A DNA stretch of 64,000 bases. It comes from Streptomyces griseus. GTDB lineage: Bacteria; Actinomycetota; Actinomycetes; Streptomycetales; Streptomycetaceae. The stretch is taken from the NCBI RefSeq assembly GCF_900460065.1, contig NZ_UAVD01000052.1, forward strand, positions 1 through 64,000. Direction: 5' to 3'. The translations under genes and the position numbers were made by a program. The notes below the pieces were generated by a model. It searched no databases, was not told the DNA's origin, and saw only the letters and a program-made list of their open reading frames with translations. Positions 1 to 9,700 of this stretch are shown piece by piece. Every line of letters starts with the position of its first letter. Position 1 is the stretch's first letter.

Positions 1-84
1 GAAAACGCCGAAGTCGAAGACATCAGAGACCACCCCTTTACAGACATCACCCTCCCTAAACTTCTGCCCTGCCGACCAAATCAT
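1..84 (-). CDS. Partial gene, S1-like N-terminus; candidate immunity gene for the RHS toxin
   Basis: An ATG at 84-82 opens a reading frame that stays open for 28 codons to the window edge. GAGGA lies 7 bases upstream of the ATG, a good ribosome-binding site. The visible residues run MIWSAGQKFREGDV and then KGVVSDVFDFGVF, which resembles the first strands of an S1/OB-fold RNA-binding domain (pattern GDVV-GVV-V-FGVFV). It lies immediately downstream of the RHS gene on the same strand, where immunity genes of polymorphic toxins normally sit. The immunity role is inferred from position. Only the N-terminus is visible, so the family call is tentative. Confidence 0.5.
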   Translation of the reverse strand, partial: MIWSAGQKFREGDVCKGVVSDVFDFGVF

Positions 85-202
85 TATGCATTCCTCACAA
101 TCTAAGTCCTTTTTAACCTTCAAAAGGTCCCGTGAGCGCGAGTGGCCGCACCTCGAATTTCACGGGGATGCCACCCGCGCTCGCGCGACATACGCCGAAC
201 CT

Positions 203-3200
203 TCAGTCTCGGTAGACGTACCCACCACTACTATAGTAGTTCGTCCATTTCGAGCTCCCGCCCTCAATAAATGAATTGAATCGAGGGATTTCCGCTTGCG
301 GAATTATCCATTCGAATTCGATGGCCCCTCTGCTGTTTTCATGGGGAGTGCGGTACTTCGCCGCAGGAAATGCTTTCTTGAAGCCTGGCTTCATTTTATA
401 CCGCCAGTAGCCGTGCTCGAACTGAGTTTCACCTGCGTACTGTTCGGCCACACTCGCCGTATCGCCAAGAAAAGCCAGCCCTGGTTCGGTCCTGAACTTC
501 GTCTTCGTAGGCGGATGGTTCTCCGGTCGCGGTCCGTGACGTTCCGCCTCTTTATTACCTATGTGTGGCGCCCGATACAGATAATAGAACTCATCATCAT
601 CTTCGTCTGTGCGGCCTTCAGCGAGTTCCTCTGCCATCTCCCTAATGGCACTGCCATCCAACTCACGGGTAAGACCGCCAAGAAACCCCAGGGGCCCAGG
701 AAGTCGGACACCCGCAGGACCGCCACTAAAGAGCTGAAAACCCGGGCCGGCTCCCGCTCTCAGTACCGGCAGAGGGGTCGGGCCTGGCTTGAATTCAACC
801 TTTGTCGACGTCACGCCGCTGGAATAGGTGACCGTGCTGGTCATGATCGTTTTTGTGCCCGGGAGCGTGACTTCCTTTTGGTAGTTGTAGTCCCAGCCTG
901 TACTGGTCTTGGTCCAGGTCTCGGTTCCGCCGTTGCAGGAGCTCGATGAGCCGCCACACGCGCCGTCGGGGCGCAGTCCGGTGGGATCGGACAGGGTGAC
1001 GGGGGTGTTGTTGGAATAGGCGTAGCCGTTAAGGGACTCGTGGTCTTCTGGCACGAGAATGGGGTCAACGGAGAGGAAACGTCCGGTGATCGGGTCATAC
1101 TCGCGGGCACCGATGTGGGTGAGTCCGGTGTCGGCGTCGGCTGGTTTTCCGAGGAACCCCTTGTCGTCGGGCCACGTTGTCGGCGCGTTGCCGCGGTTCT
1201 CTCCGAAGGGCTTTGTGTAGCGGCGGGTGACCGACTGGGTGGTGGCGTCGACTGTCATCGATGCGGTGCCATGGTGGTCGTCGACCACCCAGGACAGGCC
1301 GGCATCGGTCCGGACTGCGGTCGCACCCCCCGCCGTGTAGTAGCGCTTAGCCGTGAACTTCTTGCTGTTCACGTCGTAGTGGAGTTCCTGCCCGGCCAAG
1401 TAGAGGACGGTCTCGCCAGAGCCGCGGCGGATGAGGAGTTCACCGTTGGCGTCGTAGAGGTAGTCAGTGGTGTTGGTGCCTTCGGTGAGGCGGGTGAGCT
1501 TTCCTTCGATGTCCCAGACGAGGGTTTGCGCACTTCCGGTGGGGCCGTAGCGCTTGGTGGTGTTTCCCCTCTCGTCATAGGTGAAGGGCTTGGCGGTGCC
1601 GGCGCCCACACTGATTGAGGTCAGGGTGTGGGGCTGGCCGGTGCCGTCGGCCTTGACGGCGGGGTAGCCGTATGAGGTCTTGGTGTCACCAGCTGCCTTG
1701 TGCTCGGTCTGGGTGTCGCGCAGGCCCCCTACTTTGTAGGTCCAGCTGGTCCAGTAGGGAGCCGGGCCGCCGAGTGCGCTGGACGAGCGTGCGGTGGCGC
1801 AGTCGTTGGAGGACGGGGTCCACGCTTCGGTCAGGCGACGGTAGCCGTCGTACGCGAAGCACTGGGTGTCCTTGCCGTTCGCCTTGTCCGTCATCGACTT
1901 GACGTTGCCGGTGGCGTCGTAGAGGTAGTCGACGTCACTGGTGTAGCCGGTGTTGGTCTGGTCGACGGTGTGGGAATTGGCCAGGCGTCGGGTGCCATCC
2001 TCGTAGCGGTTGAGGATCTGCATCTGCTTGGCACCGGTGGAGGTACCTAGGCGGGTCTCCTCGATCTCACCGTACGGGGAGTAGCCGATGCTCTGCACGT
2101 AGTCGGTCATGCCATCGGTGCCGGTGAGCATGCCGAGGCCGTTGTAGCTGTTCTCGATGGTCTCGGCAGGCAGCCCGGCTGCTGCCGGCAGTGAAGTCGA
2201 CTGGACTGTGCCGTCCATGTTGTAGACGGTCGATGTGGTGAATGACTGCGGTGCGCCTGCAGTGACCAGCGGGTCGGTGGCGGCGATGACGGTCTTGGTG
2301 CCCTTGGCGCGGCCGAGGACGTCGTAGCCGGTGACCGACTTGGAGTAGATCTTGCCAGTGGTACCACCGACGTACCGGATCGACGCGGTGGGTTGTCCCT
2401 TGGCCAGGGAGTCGTAGGTGAACTTGGTCAGCCGGTGGGCGTCGTCCTTGGTCCCGTCCCAGGTGCCGATCCGGCGACCAAGCTCGTCGTAGTCGGTGAG
2501 CACGGTGCGGGAGACACCGTTGAGGGTCGTGGTAGCGGAGACCGGCTGGTCTGCGTCGTTGTAGGTGGAGGTGATGGATCCCTTGTCGGGGTCGGTGGAG
2601 GTGATCTCACGGCCACGCAGGTCGTAGCTGCGGGTCCAGACCGCCCCATCCGGCCCGCTCAGCTTCTTAAGCTGACCGGCCGCGGTGTACTCATACAGCG
2701 TCCGGGTGTAGTCACTGCCGGTCGGAGTGGGGCCTGCGTATTCACGGCGTTCGGTGACCCGGCCCCGCGCGTCGACCATCGTCAGCGTTCCGGAGCCCCC
2801 TGCAGCGGCGGTGACAGCGGTGCGGTCGCCCTGCTTGTCGGTCTTGGTGCGCCACTTTTCCTGGTTGTAGACCCGGAAGATGGAGTCGGTGGCGCGGCCG
2901 GCCTCGTCGTAGACCGTCTCGGTGGAGGCGGGCGTCGAGCCAGGGTAGGTGTTGGCAAGGGTGCCCGACGGGGCGTTGTTGTCGTGGATCTGGCTGTTGG
3001 CCATGTAGGCCAGGCCGCGGTCGTCGTAGAGGGTTTCGGAGATCACCCGGCCGCCGTTCGGCGCGGGAGTCTGTACCTGACGAGAGCGCAGCAGGCCGTC
3101 GAAGATCTCGTAGGAGCTGTTGTAGGTCTTCCCGTCAGCCTTGAGGGTGTCGGTGCGGACCCAGGTCTCCTTCTCGTTGTTGATGCTGTAGGCGTAGGTG

Positions 3201-6200
3201 ATGCTGGCTGCGTCGTTGCCGACGCGGGAGCGGTCTGGTTTCCACACCGACAGCAGCCGGCCGAGTGCATCGAAGGACCACTCGGTGACGTTGCCGTTGG
3301 CGTTCGTGATCTTGGTTGCAGTGCCCCAGGCCGGGTCTACCTCGGTGGTGGCCGTGAAGAGCTTGGGGTCGGTGAGCGTCTTAGACCTCAGCGGGCCATA
3401 GCCCGTGTCGTCAGGCAGGTATGTGGTTTTGAGTGTCTGGTCCTGGGCGTTGGTCTTGGTGAGTGGGCGACCCAGCTTGTCGTAAGAGGCCCCGGAGACC
3501 TTCTGGTAGATCGGTTTCTTGTCCGTGGCACCGTAGTTGGCTACACGGTAGGAGCTGGTGATTTCGCCCTTCGACGGGGCTGTTCCAACCTCCTGATTGT
3601 CGTAGGCCGTGGCCACATCCGAGACGACGTCATCCGGGATCGTCGGGGCGGTCGTGCACGGCACTGCGTACGTCTCAACGCGCGAGACTCTGTTCACCAG
3701 CCAGGCGGATGTGTTGCGGGCGTAGCTGGTGCGCCTGCAGGTCTCGTCGCCGGATTTGGCGGTGTCCCCGCTGTCATCCATCGTGAGTGGCATGCCGTAC
3801 GTGGTGTCGTACGTGGTCTTCTGCTTGGTCGTGCGGGTTCCGGTGGATGTCTTCGTGCGGCTGGTGGATTCGCCGGCTTGGACGATCCAGGAGTCCGTGG
3901 TGCCCCAGTTGTAGGTGTGGCTGCCGGTCTTGTGGGACCAGGGGGTGCTGATCGTGCCGCTGACTTCTGCGGTGTTGTTGTAGGCGATGGTTTCGCGGAC
4001 GAAGCCGGCGTATTGGCGGGAGTCGTCGATGGCGGTGCCGGTGGAGTCGGTGACCTTTTCCACGCGTGCGGTGCCGTCGAGTTCCTTCTCGCCGTTCAGG
4101 CCGCGCATGTAGAGGGCGGAATTCTTGGAGCGTGGGCCTTCGGAATCGCCGGAGGTCGTGACGACCTTGCCGTAGCCGCGCCACTGCGACCAGGTGCGAT
4201 TCGACGCCTTGGTCAGGCCCTCGTCGTCGGAGTACGCCCAACCGGCGCCGCCTTGGTAGTCGTAGTAGGTCTCCATGGTGTCGCCATGGCCGTAGGGGTC
4301 TTCTTGGAAGACGGAGGTGACGACGTACTTGTGGAACCAGTCGGTGGTCGGTGTCGCTCCGGACTGGGACCACTTGACCGGGAAGCAGCGGCGGGTGTTC
4401 TTGTCGACGGCTGCTGGCATGCTCGAGCCCCAAATGCAGTCGGGGTTCGAGTAGTTAGCGGTGAGGGTTGATCCGGTTTCGGACTTGATGGTGCGTACGC
4501 GCCATTTGATGTAGCGCAGGGTGTCGGGGCCGCTGCCTTCGACGTGGTTGGGCATCTGGATGCCGCCGAAGACGACGGGCGGCATGGCGGCCGCTTTGTC
4601 GTTGGCTTTGCCGGTGTTCTGGATGGACTTCAGCCACAGGCTCGGCGACGAGGCGTCACCCGTGTTGGGGAAGCTCTGGTCAAGGTGCCATGTGTCGACG
4701 TCCCGACGAGTGGTGCCGGTGCCGGTCCACACCGAGGTGGTGATGTGGGTAAGGCGCTTGCGGGTGAAGAAGGCCGGGCCGATCTGCGTGGTGCACTTGG
4801 TGCCCGACGCGCAGACCATGTCGTACGGGACGTCGGGCCAGTCGGCCTTGGTGTCCTCGGTCAGGCTGGTGCAAGCGCCGGAGGTGACGCATCGTTCCGC
4901 GTAGGTGAAGCGGACCTGCTGGGCTGCGGGCTTGGAGTAGAGCAGCTCGCTGCGCAGGCCGTAGTCGATGCGGTTGAGGTAGCCGCCGCGGGTATAGGCG
5001 GTGCCGTTGACGGTGGTGTCGGCGTTCTTGGAGTAGTAGTTCGCCTCCTTGGTGTACCAGTAGGTGGAGGCGTTACCGTGCGGGTCGACGACATAGTCGA
5101 GGTTCCAGCGCCAAGTCTGCATGCAGGAGGAGTCGGCGAAGCCGGTGGACTTGTAACAGGGCTCGCCTGGGTCGTCGCCGTAGACCGGGACGTTCCAGGT
5201 GGAGTTGGTGACCGGGTCATCGTCGGCGGTGTCGGTGGTGCCCTTGTTGCTCCAGCCGGGCAGACGGTGCTTGCCGAAGAAGTACTGGATGCCGGAGGCG
5301 TCGGTGACCTTCCAGTACTCGGTGTTGTTGTCGTTGTTGCCAGTGGCACCGGTGAGGTGCTCGACCTTGGTGCCGTCTTCGTTCTTCAGCTTCCACGAGC
5401 CGCCGGCGGCCTCCGACAGAGCGGCAGCGTCGCAGGCCGCCTTGTCCGCGCAAGTGTTGACGAGTTCGGCGGCCTTGCCATTGAGGACAAGAGTGGCGTT
5501 GGCGTACTTCCAGCACAGGTCGCCCTTGCTGGAATGGCCGTCGTCCTTGCAGGAGCCGTACTTACGCTCGATGTAGGACTCGGTGAGGGCGAAGCCTTCG
5601 CCGATCACCGAGGTCTGGTTGTTCTCGCCGGCCGTGCGGCCGTCCACCGAGGCAGAGTTGTAGAGGATGGACAGGTTCGGGGACGGGCCGGCCGTCGCCG
5701 GGGGAACCCGCAGGGGGTAGTTCCAGGTGAAGTCACCGGTGCTGCCGCCGGCCTCCCAGGTCGCGGTCGGGGACAGGGGGGTGGCGCTGTAGTCGCTTCC
5801 GCTGCCGGAGCTGCTGGCTGCTGCTGCCAGCACCATGGGGGTGCCGGCCTTGAGGCTGCGTGCAGGGATCGTGCCAGTCAGTGTCTGGGACTTGGCGTCG
5901 TTGTCCGCGCCGGATACGGGGGTCTGGGTGCGGCAGGACTTCTTCTTCGGAGTGGTCAGCGCGCACGCCGGGAGTGCTACCAGGTTCAGTCGGGGGCCGA
6001 AGTTGCCGCCGTAGACGTCGTTGAAGGTGGAGTAGTCCAGGGAGACGCGGAGCGTGTCGGTGTCGTCGGCGGACTTGCTGGATGCGGCTCCCGCCGGGTC
6101 GACGGTGAGCAGGACGCCGTTGATACCCGCCTTCTTCGCCACCGCCTGGGAGTGGACGTTGAGCGCCACCTTCTCTGCCGGGCCCGTGGCCTTCGCCTTG

Positions 6201-6619
6201 GTGGTGCTCTTCGCCTGCTTACCTGCCGGAGCAACGGGCTGCTGGGCCAGCTTCACGCCGAGGCCACCGACGTTGGTCTCGGTGCCGCCGCTTGCCTCCA
6301 CCTCGGCAGTGGCCTTGTCGGCTTTCGGCCAGGCGGCCTTCTTCAGGCGCTCACGCGTTTCACGGGCAGCAGGAGCAGCCTTGTTGTTCGGGGCCTTGGA
6401 CTTTCCGGGCTTGAGTCGACCGACCTTGTCGATCTTCGCGTCAGGCCGGTCCTCCAACTCCTTGTTCTGGGCCGAGGGCTGCGCCTGGGCCAGGGAGCTG
6501 AATTCCGCGGGTATCGCGACTTGTGGAAAGACAGACAAGGTGACGACGAGTGCGCCGCGGCCGAGCCAGCGGCGTAGGCCCGGCCCTGGCACGCGTCTGC
6601 GGAAAGGTGTTGACGACAC
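203..6619 (-). CDS. RHS-repeat secreted protein with C-terminal toxin-like domain
   Basis: This 2138-aa protein has an N-terminal basic/hydrophobic signal-like segment (about residues 10-45), a long middle full of YD/RHS repeats, and an RHS-associated core ending in the motif SDPTGL at about residue 1885. The roughly 250 residues after the core are variable. The last 130 (after about residue 2005, bases 203 to about 610) contain LYRAPHIG, FLGDTASVAEQYAG and IEFEW. This arrangement recalls the Arg...Glu layout of ADP-ribosyltransferase-fold toxins, but that assignment is weak. Base composition drops clearly in this tip compared with the core, as expected for an exchanged toxin module. It follows a LamG gene on the same strand, and the two are often neighbours in Streptomyces. 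Likely role: surface or secreted contact-dependent toxin carrier. Confidence 0.85.
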   Translation of the reverse strand: MSSTPFRRRVPGPGLRRWLGRGALVVTLSVFPQVAIPAEFSSLAQAQPSAQNKELEDRPDAKIDKVGRLKPGKSKAPNNKAAPAARETRERLKKAAWPKADKATAEVEASGGTETNVGGLGVKLAQQPVAPAGKQAKSTTKAKATGPAEKVALNVHSQAVAKKAGINGVLLTVDPAGAASSKSADDTDTLRVSLDYSTFNDVYGGNFGPRLNLVALPACALTTPKKKSCRTQTPVSGADNDAKSQTLTGTIPARSLKAGTPMVLAAAASSSGSGSDYSATPLSPTATWEAGGSTGDFTWNYPLRVPPATAGPSPNLSILYNSASVDGRTAGENNQTSVIGEGFALTESYIERKYGSCKDDGHSSKGDLCWKYANATLVLNGKAAELVNTCADKAACDAAALSEAAGGSWKLKNEDGTKVEHLTGATGNNDNNTEYWKVTDASGIQYFFGKHRLPGWSNKGTTDTADDDPVTNSTWNVPVYGDDPGEPCYKSTGFADSSCMQTWRWNLDYVVDPHGNASTYWYTKEANYYSKNADTTVNGTAYTRGGYLNRIDYGLRSELLYSKPAAQQVRFTYAERCVTSGACTSLTEDTKADWPDVPYDMVCASGTKCTTQIGPAFFTRKRLTHITTSVWTGTGTTRRDVDTWHLDQSFPNTGDASSPSLWLKSIQNTGKANDKAAAMPPVVFGGIQMPNHVEGSGPDTLRYIKWRVRTIKSETGSTLTANYSNPDCIWGSSMPAAVDKNTRRCFPVKWSQSGATPTTDWFHKYVVTSVFQEDPYGHGDTMETYYDYQGGAGWAYSDDEGLTKASNRTWSQWRGYGKVVTTSGDSEGPRSKNSALYMRGLNGEKELDGTARVEKVTDSTGTAIDDSRQYAGFVRETIAYNNTAEVSGTISTPWSHKTGSHTYNWGTTDSWIVQAGESTSRTKTSTGTRTTKQKTTYDTTYGMPLTMDDSGDTAKSGDETCRRTSYARNTSAWLVNRVSRVETYAVPCTTAPTIPDDVVSDVATAYDNQEVGTAPSKGEITSSYRVANYGATDKKPIYQKVSGASYDKLGRPLTKTNAQDQTLKTTYLPDDTGYGPLRSKTLTDPKLFTATTEVDPAWGTATKITNANGNVTEWSFDALGRLLSVWKPDRSRVGNDAASITYAYSINNEKETWVRTDTLKADGKTYNSSYEIFDGLLRSRQVQTPAPNGGRVISETLYDDRGLAYMANSQIHDNNAPSGTLANTYPGSTPASTETVYDEAGRATDSIFRVYNQEKWRTKTDKQGDRTAVTAAAGGSGTLTMVDARGRVTERREYAGPTPTGSDYTRTLYEYTAAGQLKKLSGPDGAVWTRSYDLRGREITSTDPDKGSITSTYNDADQPVSATTTLNGVSRTVLTDYDELGRRIGTWDGTKDDAHRLTKFTYDSLAKGQPTASIRYVGGTTGKIYSKSVTGYDVLGRAKGTKTVIAATDPLVTAGAPQSFTTSTVYNMDGTVQSTSLPAAAGLPAETIENSYNGLGMLTGTDGMTDYVQSIGYSPYGEIEETRLGTSTGAKQMQILNRYEDGTRRLANSHTVDQTNTGYTSDVDYLYDATGNVKSMTDKANGKDTQCFAYDGYRRLTEAWTPSSNDCATARSSSALGGPAPYWTSWTYKVGGLRDTQTEHKAAGDTKTSYGYPAVKADGTGQPHTLTSISVGAGTAKPFTYDERGNTTKRYGPTGSAQTLVWDIEGKLTRLTEGTNTTDYLYDANGELLIRRGSGETVLYLAGQELHYDVNSKKFTAKRYYTAGGATAVRTDAGLSWVVDDHHGTASMTVDATTQSVTRRYTKPFGENRGNAPTTWPDDKGFLGKPADADTGLTHIGAREYDPITGRFLSVDPILVPEDHESLNGYAYSNNTPVTLSDPTGLRPDGACGGSSSSCNGGTETWTKTSTGWDYNYQKEVTLPGTKTIMTSTVTYSSGVTSTKVEFKPGPTPLPVLRAGAGPGFQLFSGGPAGVRLPGPLGFLGGLTRELDGSAIREMAEELAEGRTDEDDDEFYYLYRAPHIGNKEAERHGPRPENHPPTKTKFRTEPGLAFLGDTASVAEQYAGETQFEHGYWRYKMKPGFKKAFPAAKYRTPHENSRGAIEFEWIIPQAEIPRFNSFIEGGSSKWTNYYSSGGYVYRD

Positions 6620-6733
6620 GGTGATGTCCCGGTTCTCGGAAGTGTGGGCAGGAAGCGCTCAGGTAACGGGGTCGGCACCCGCAACGCTGAATCTTGGGAG
6701 CGCGCGGCAACGTGCGAGGAGGCAACGAGGGGC

Positions 6734-6762
6734 GGCAGGGCAGGCGGGATGCCTGCCCTGCC
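6734..6762 (-). terminator. Perfect 12-bp hairpin after the LamG gene
   Basis: Arms 6734-6745 and 6751-6762 are perfect inverted repeats (GGCAGGGCAGGC) around a 5-base loop. The hairpin begins 8 bases past the stop codon of the LamG gene and precedes the RHS start at 6619, so the RHS gene probably has its own promoter in 6620-6733. There is no T-run, as is usual in high-G+C actinomycetes. Confidence 0.7.
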
Positions 6763-6770
6763 GCTGCGCT

Positions 6771-9700
6771 CTACTGCTGGAACTGCTGCTCGGTGTTGTA
6801 CCGGTTGGCGATCGTGCCGGTGGAGGTGGAGCCGGCCCAGACGCGCACGCTGTTGATCTTCCCGGGGAAATGGCGCGCCGCAGCGCCATTGATCTTCGCC
6901 CGGCCGATCTCGAACACTCCGCTGCCCTGCCAAGGGGCCGAGTACGCCACGCCGTCTTCGTCGCCCATCCGAGCGCTGTCGACGTGGAGCTTGAGCCCGC
7001 CGAGCTTGGAGGTGTCATCAGGGTTGGCTGCTGCCTGGGCGTCGTAAACGACGGTCAGCATGACTGGTACGCCAAGCTGAGCGGTGGTGAAGGCGGTGGA
7101 GTCACTCCTGGTCCATGCAGCACCCGTGCCGTCCTTGTCGGGGCGGCCGAACGTCCACCGCCCCTGGGTGCTGCCGGCCGGCTGCTCGTACCAGACACCC
7201 CAAGAAGACTGGTTCGCCCCAGACTGGCCGAACACCTGCACGGCGTACGACTTGCTGGTGTCGGTGAACTTGGCGGGGTCCAGCGTCACCCACGCGGTCG
7301 CGGTGAACGATCCTGAGTCATCGACGATCGGCCCCGGGGCCGTGGCGTAGGCACTGGTGCCGTTCAAGGTCATCGTCTGGGTGGTCGTCACTTCCTCGCC
7401 GAGCTCCGGGTCACCGGTGGTGAACTTGGTCAGGACGGCCCCATTCAGAGTGAGGTTCCGGCCGAAGTCACTGGTGTCCCTAATCGTGGCACCCGTTGCG
7501 TTAATCATGTCCATGGCATCCCACTCGGCCACGAGCGCCGGCACGGGATCGCCGGCGGTGCCGTCGCTGAGGTCTTCGTCCTCCAGCCATGCGTCATGGG
7601 CGACCTCGGTGTCCGCGAGTGCGCGAGCCCAGACCTTCACCTCGTCGGCAACCCCACTGAAGTGCTCGACGTAACCGGTGCTGTTGTGGAACCGCCCGAT
7701 CTGGAGCGATCCGGTGGCCAACCATGGCGTGGTGAAGGGTACGGGCTGCCCCTGGGGGCGGCCGTTAACAAACAGCTGCACGGTCTGGCCCGCAGCGTCG
7801 TAGACACCGGTGAGGTGGGTCCACGCGTTTGCGACGGGGGCAGTGGCGGCGGTGGAACGGCTCGCTGCCGGTGAGGCGACGTCACTGTGGTAGCGGGAGA
7901 AGGCGAACCGCTGGCTGGTGGCTGAGTAGTGCAGTGCGAAGCCGGACAGGGTGGTGGCCTGCTGGGAGACAATCGTCTGACTGCGCGAGAGATCGGAAAG
8001 CCGGGCCCAGGCGGAAAGGCTGAATGACTTGGTCGTGTCCACCACCGGCCCCGACGACTGGGCATAGCCTGTGGTGCCGTTGAACTTCAATGCGCTCGCG
8101 CCACTGCGCGACTTGGCGTCCCATGTCACGCCGGAAGCGGTCAGCGCGTGCGGCGTTGCGGTGGTGGAGTCTGTGAGGGCGTTGTCCAAGTGCCAGACAC
8201 CCGAGGGCTTTTCCGCGCCCTTGACCAGGAAACTGTAATAGCCGGTGAGCGAACTGTGCCCGGCAGCATCGAAGCCCCAGACCTGGATGGTGTTCTCGCC
8301 TGCCTGGTTCGGTGCAATCGACTGGGTCGTCGGCGCACCCTTGGCGACGGGTATCGACAGGGAGACCGCGCCGCTGTTCAGCTTCCACTTGTAGCTCACG
8401 ACGTCGGACTGGATGCCGGGCGTGGTCGCGTTGGTGTCCCCGGGGGTGAAGGTGAACTTACCCGGCGTACCGACTCCGCCGGCGGCTGGGTCGGTCGCGG
8501 CCGGCTTGTAGATGCCGTCGGCACTGGCCACGATGGGTGGCGGCGGCGAATCGGTGTCCACTCTGAAGTAGCACCAGGACGACCAAGAGGAGTCGAGGAC
8601 GCCGGTAGCGCCCCGGTCGGTCTTGTAGTACGCCTGCGTCTTGACCCGCATCCGGTAGTCCGTCTGCGGGGGCAGCGCGCTCGAGGTCGCGTCCCGGGAA
8701 GCGTTGTCGGCCACCCAGGCGCCGTCCGGGGAGGCCGCGTACCATGCCCGGCTGGAGCCGTCTGCCTTCCACACCTCGAACAATGCGCGCAACTGGGACT
8801 GGGAGCCGTCCGCTGACTGCACCGCGGCAAGCATCTTCGGTGTGGTGTCACTGGTGGCAAAGGGCAGCGTGGAGGCAGTGCAGGCCCGCCCGGTGGTGCC
8901 CTGCTGCACGCCGTAGCTGGTCGGGGTGCTCGGGTAGGACACGTAAGTAACGGACAGCTTCGCGTCATTGCGGAAGCGGGCCCACGAAGCCGCGTCGGAT
9001 TCGTCGTGTGCGGTCAACGAAAAGGTGATCTGCGACGTCTTGTTCTGTGCGGCGGAGGCGAGGGTAGGCGTGAGGTTCTCGTTCGTCTCATCGAGGTTGT
9101 CGCTGAAGCGGACCCAGTTCGCTGGCTGCGACGGGTCACACAGGCCCCCGCGGCCGTAGGCGACGTTCCGGTCGCCCATTAGGTTGATCTCCTTAGGGCG
9201 GACCGACCACGTGGTGCTCGAGGTGATGCCCTTGTCCACGGTGCTCAGGTCGTACCAATGTGGATCGCACGTGAACGTCCAGACCTGGTACACCTCCATC
9301 GTCGCGTCCAGGATCTTCTTGCCGTGGATCGAGGAGAGCGGGTACTCGAAGTACAGGCGCTGCGTGTACGGAGAGTTGGAGCACAGGTAGCCGGCGTGGT
9401 TGGAGCAGCGGCCCACACCCTTGTCTCCGTCGAACTCCCAGAACTTGTCGCCGTCCGAGGACAGCGCCGTCCAGTCACCGAGCGCAATGCCCTTGGTGGG
9501 CGGGTCGATGTACAGAGGGAAAACCGTGTCTTTGCCCTTGAGCAACGCCGGGTCAGGTGTGATCTCCATCGTGGTGCCCGTGACCTTGAGCGGGAGCTCG
9601 GCCTCCGCGTCACCGCTGCTCGGCGCCTCCGAGGGAGCCGGCTCGCCCTCGGCCTCCGGCACCACGACCGACTCCGCCGATGCAGCAGAACGGGCGGACG

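Noticed and set aside
2393..6577. Long plus-strand open frames (692 and 677 aa) opposite the RHS gene
   Set aside because: They read as Gly/Val/Arg-rich strings without family motifs, as expected antisense to a high-G+C gene with strong codon bias.
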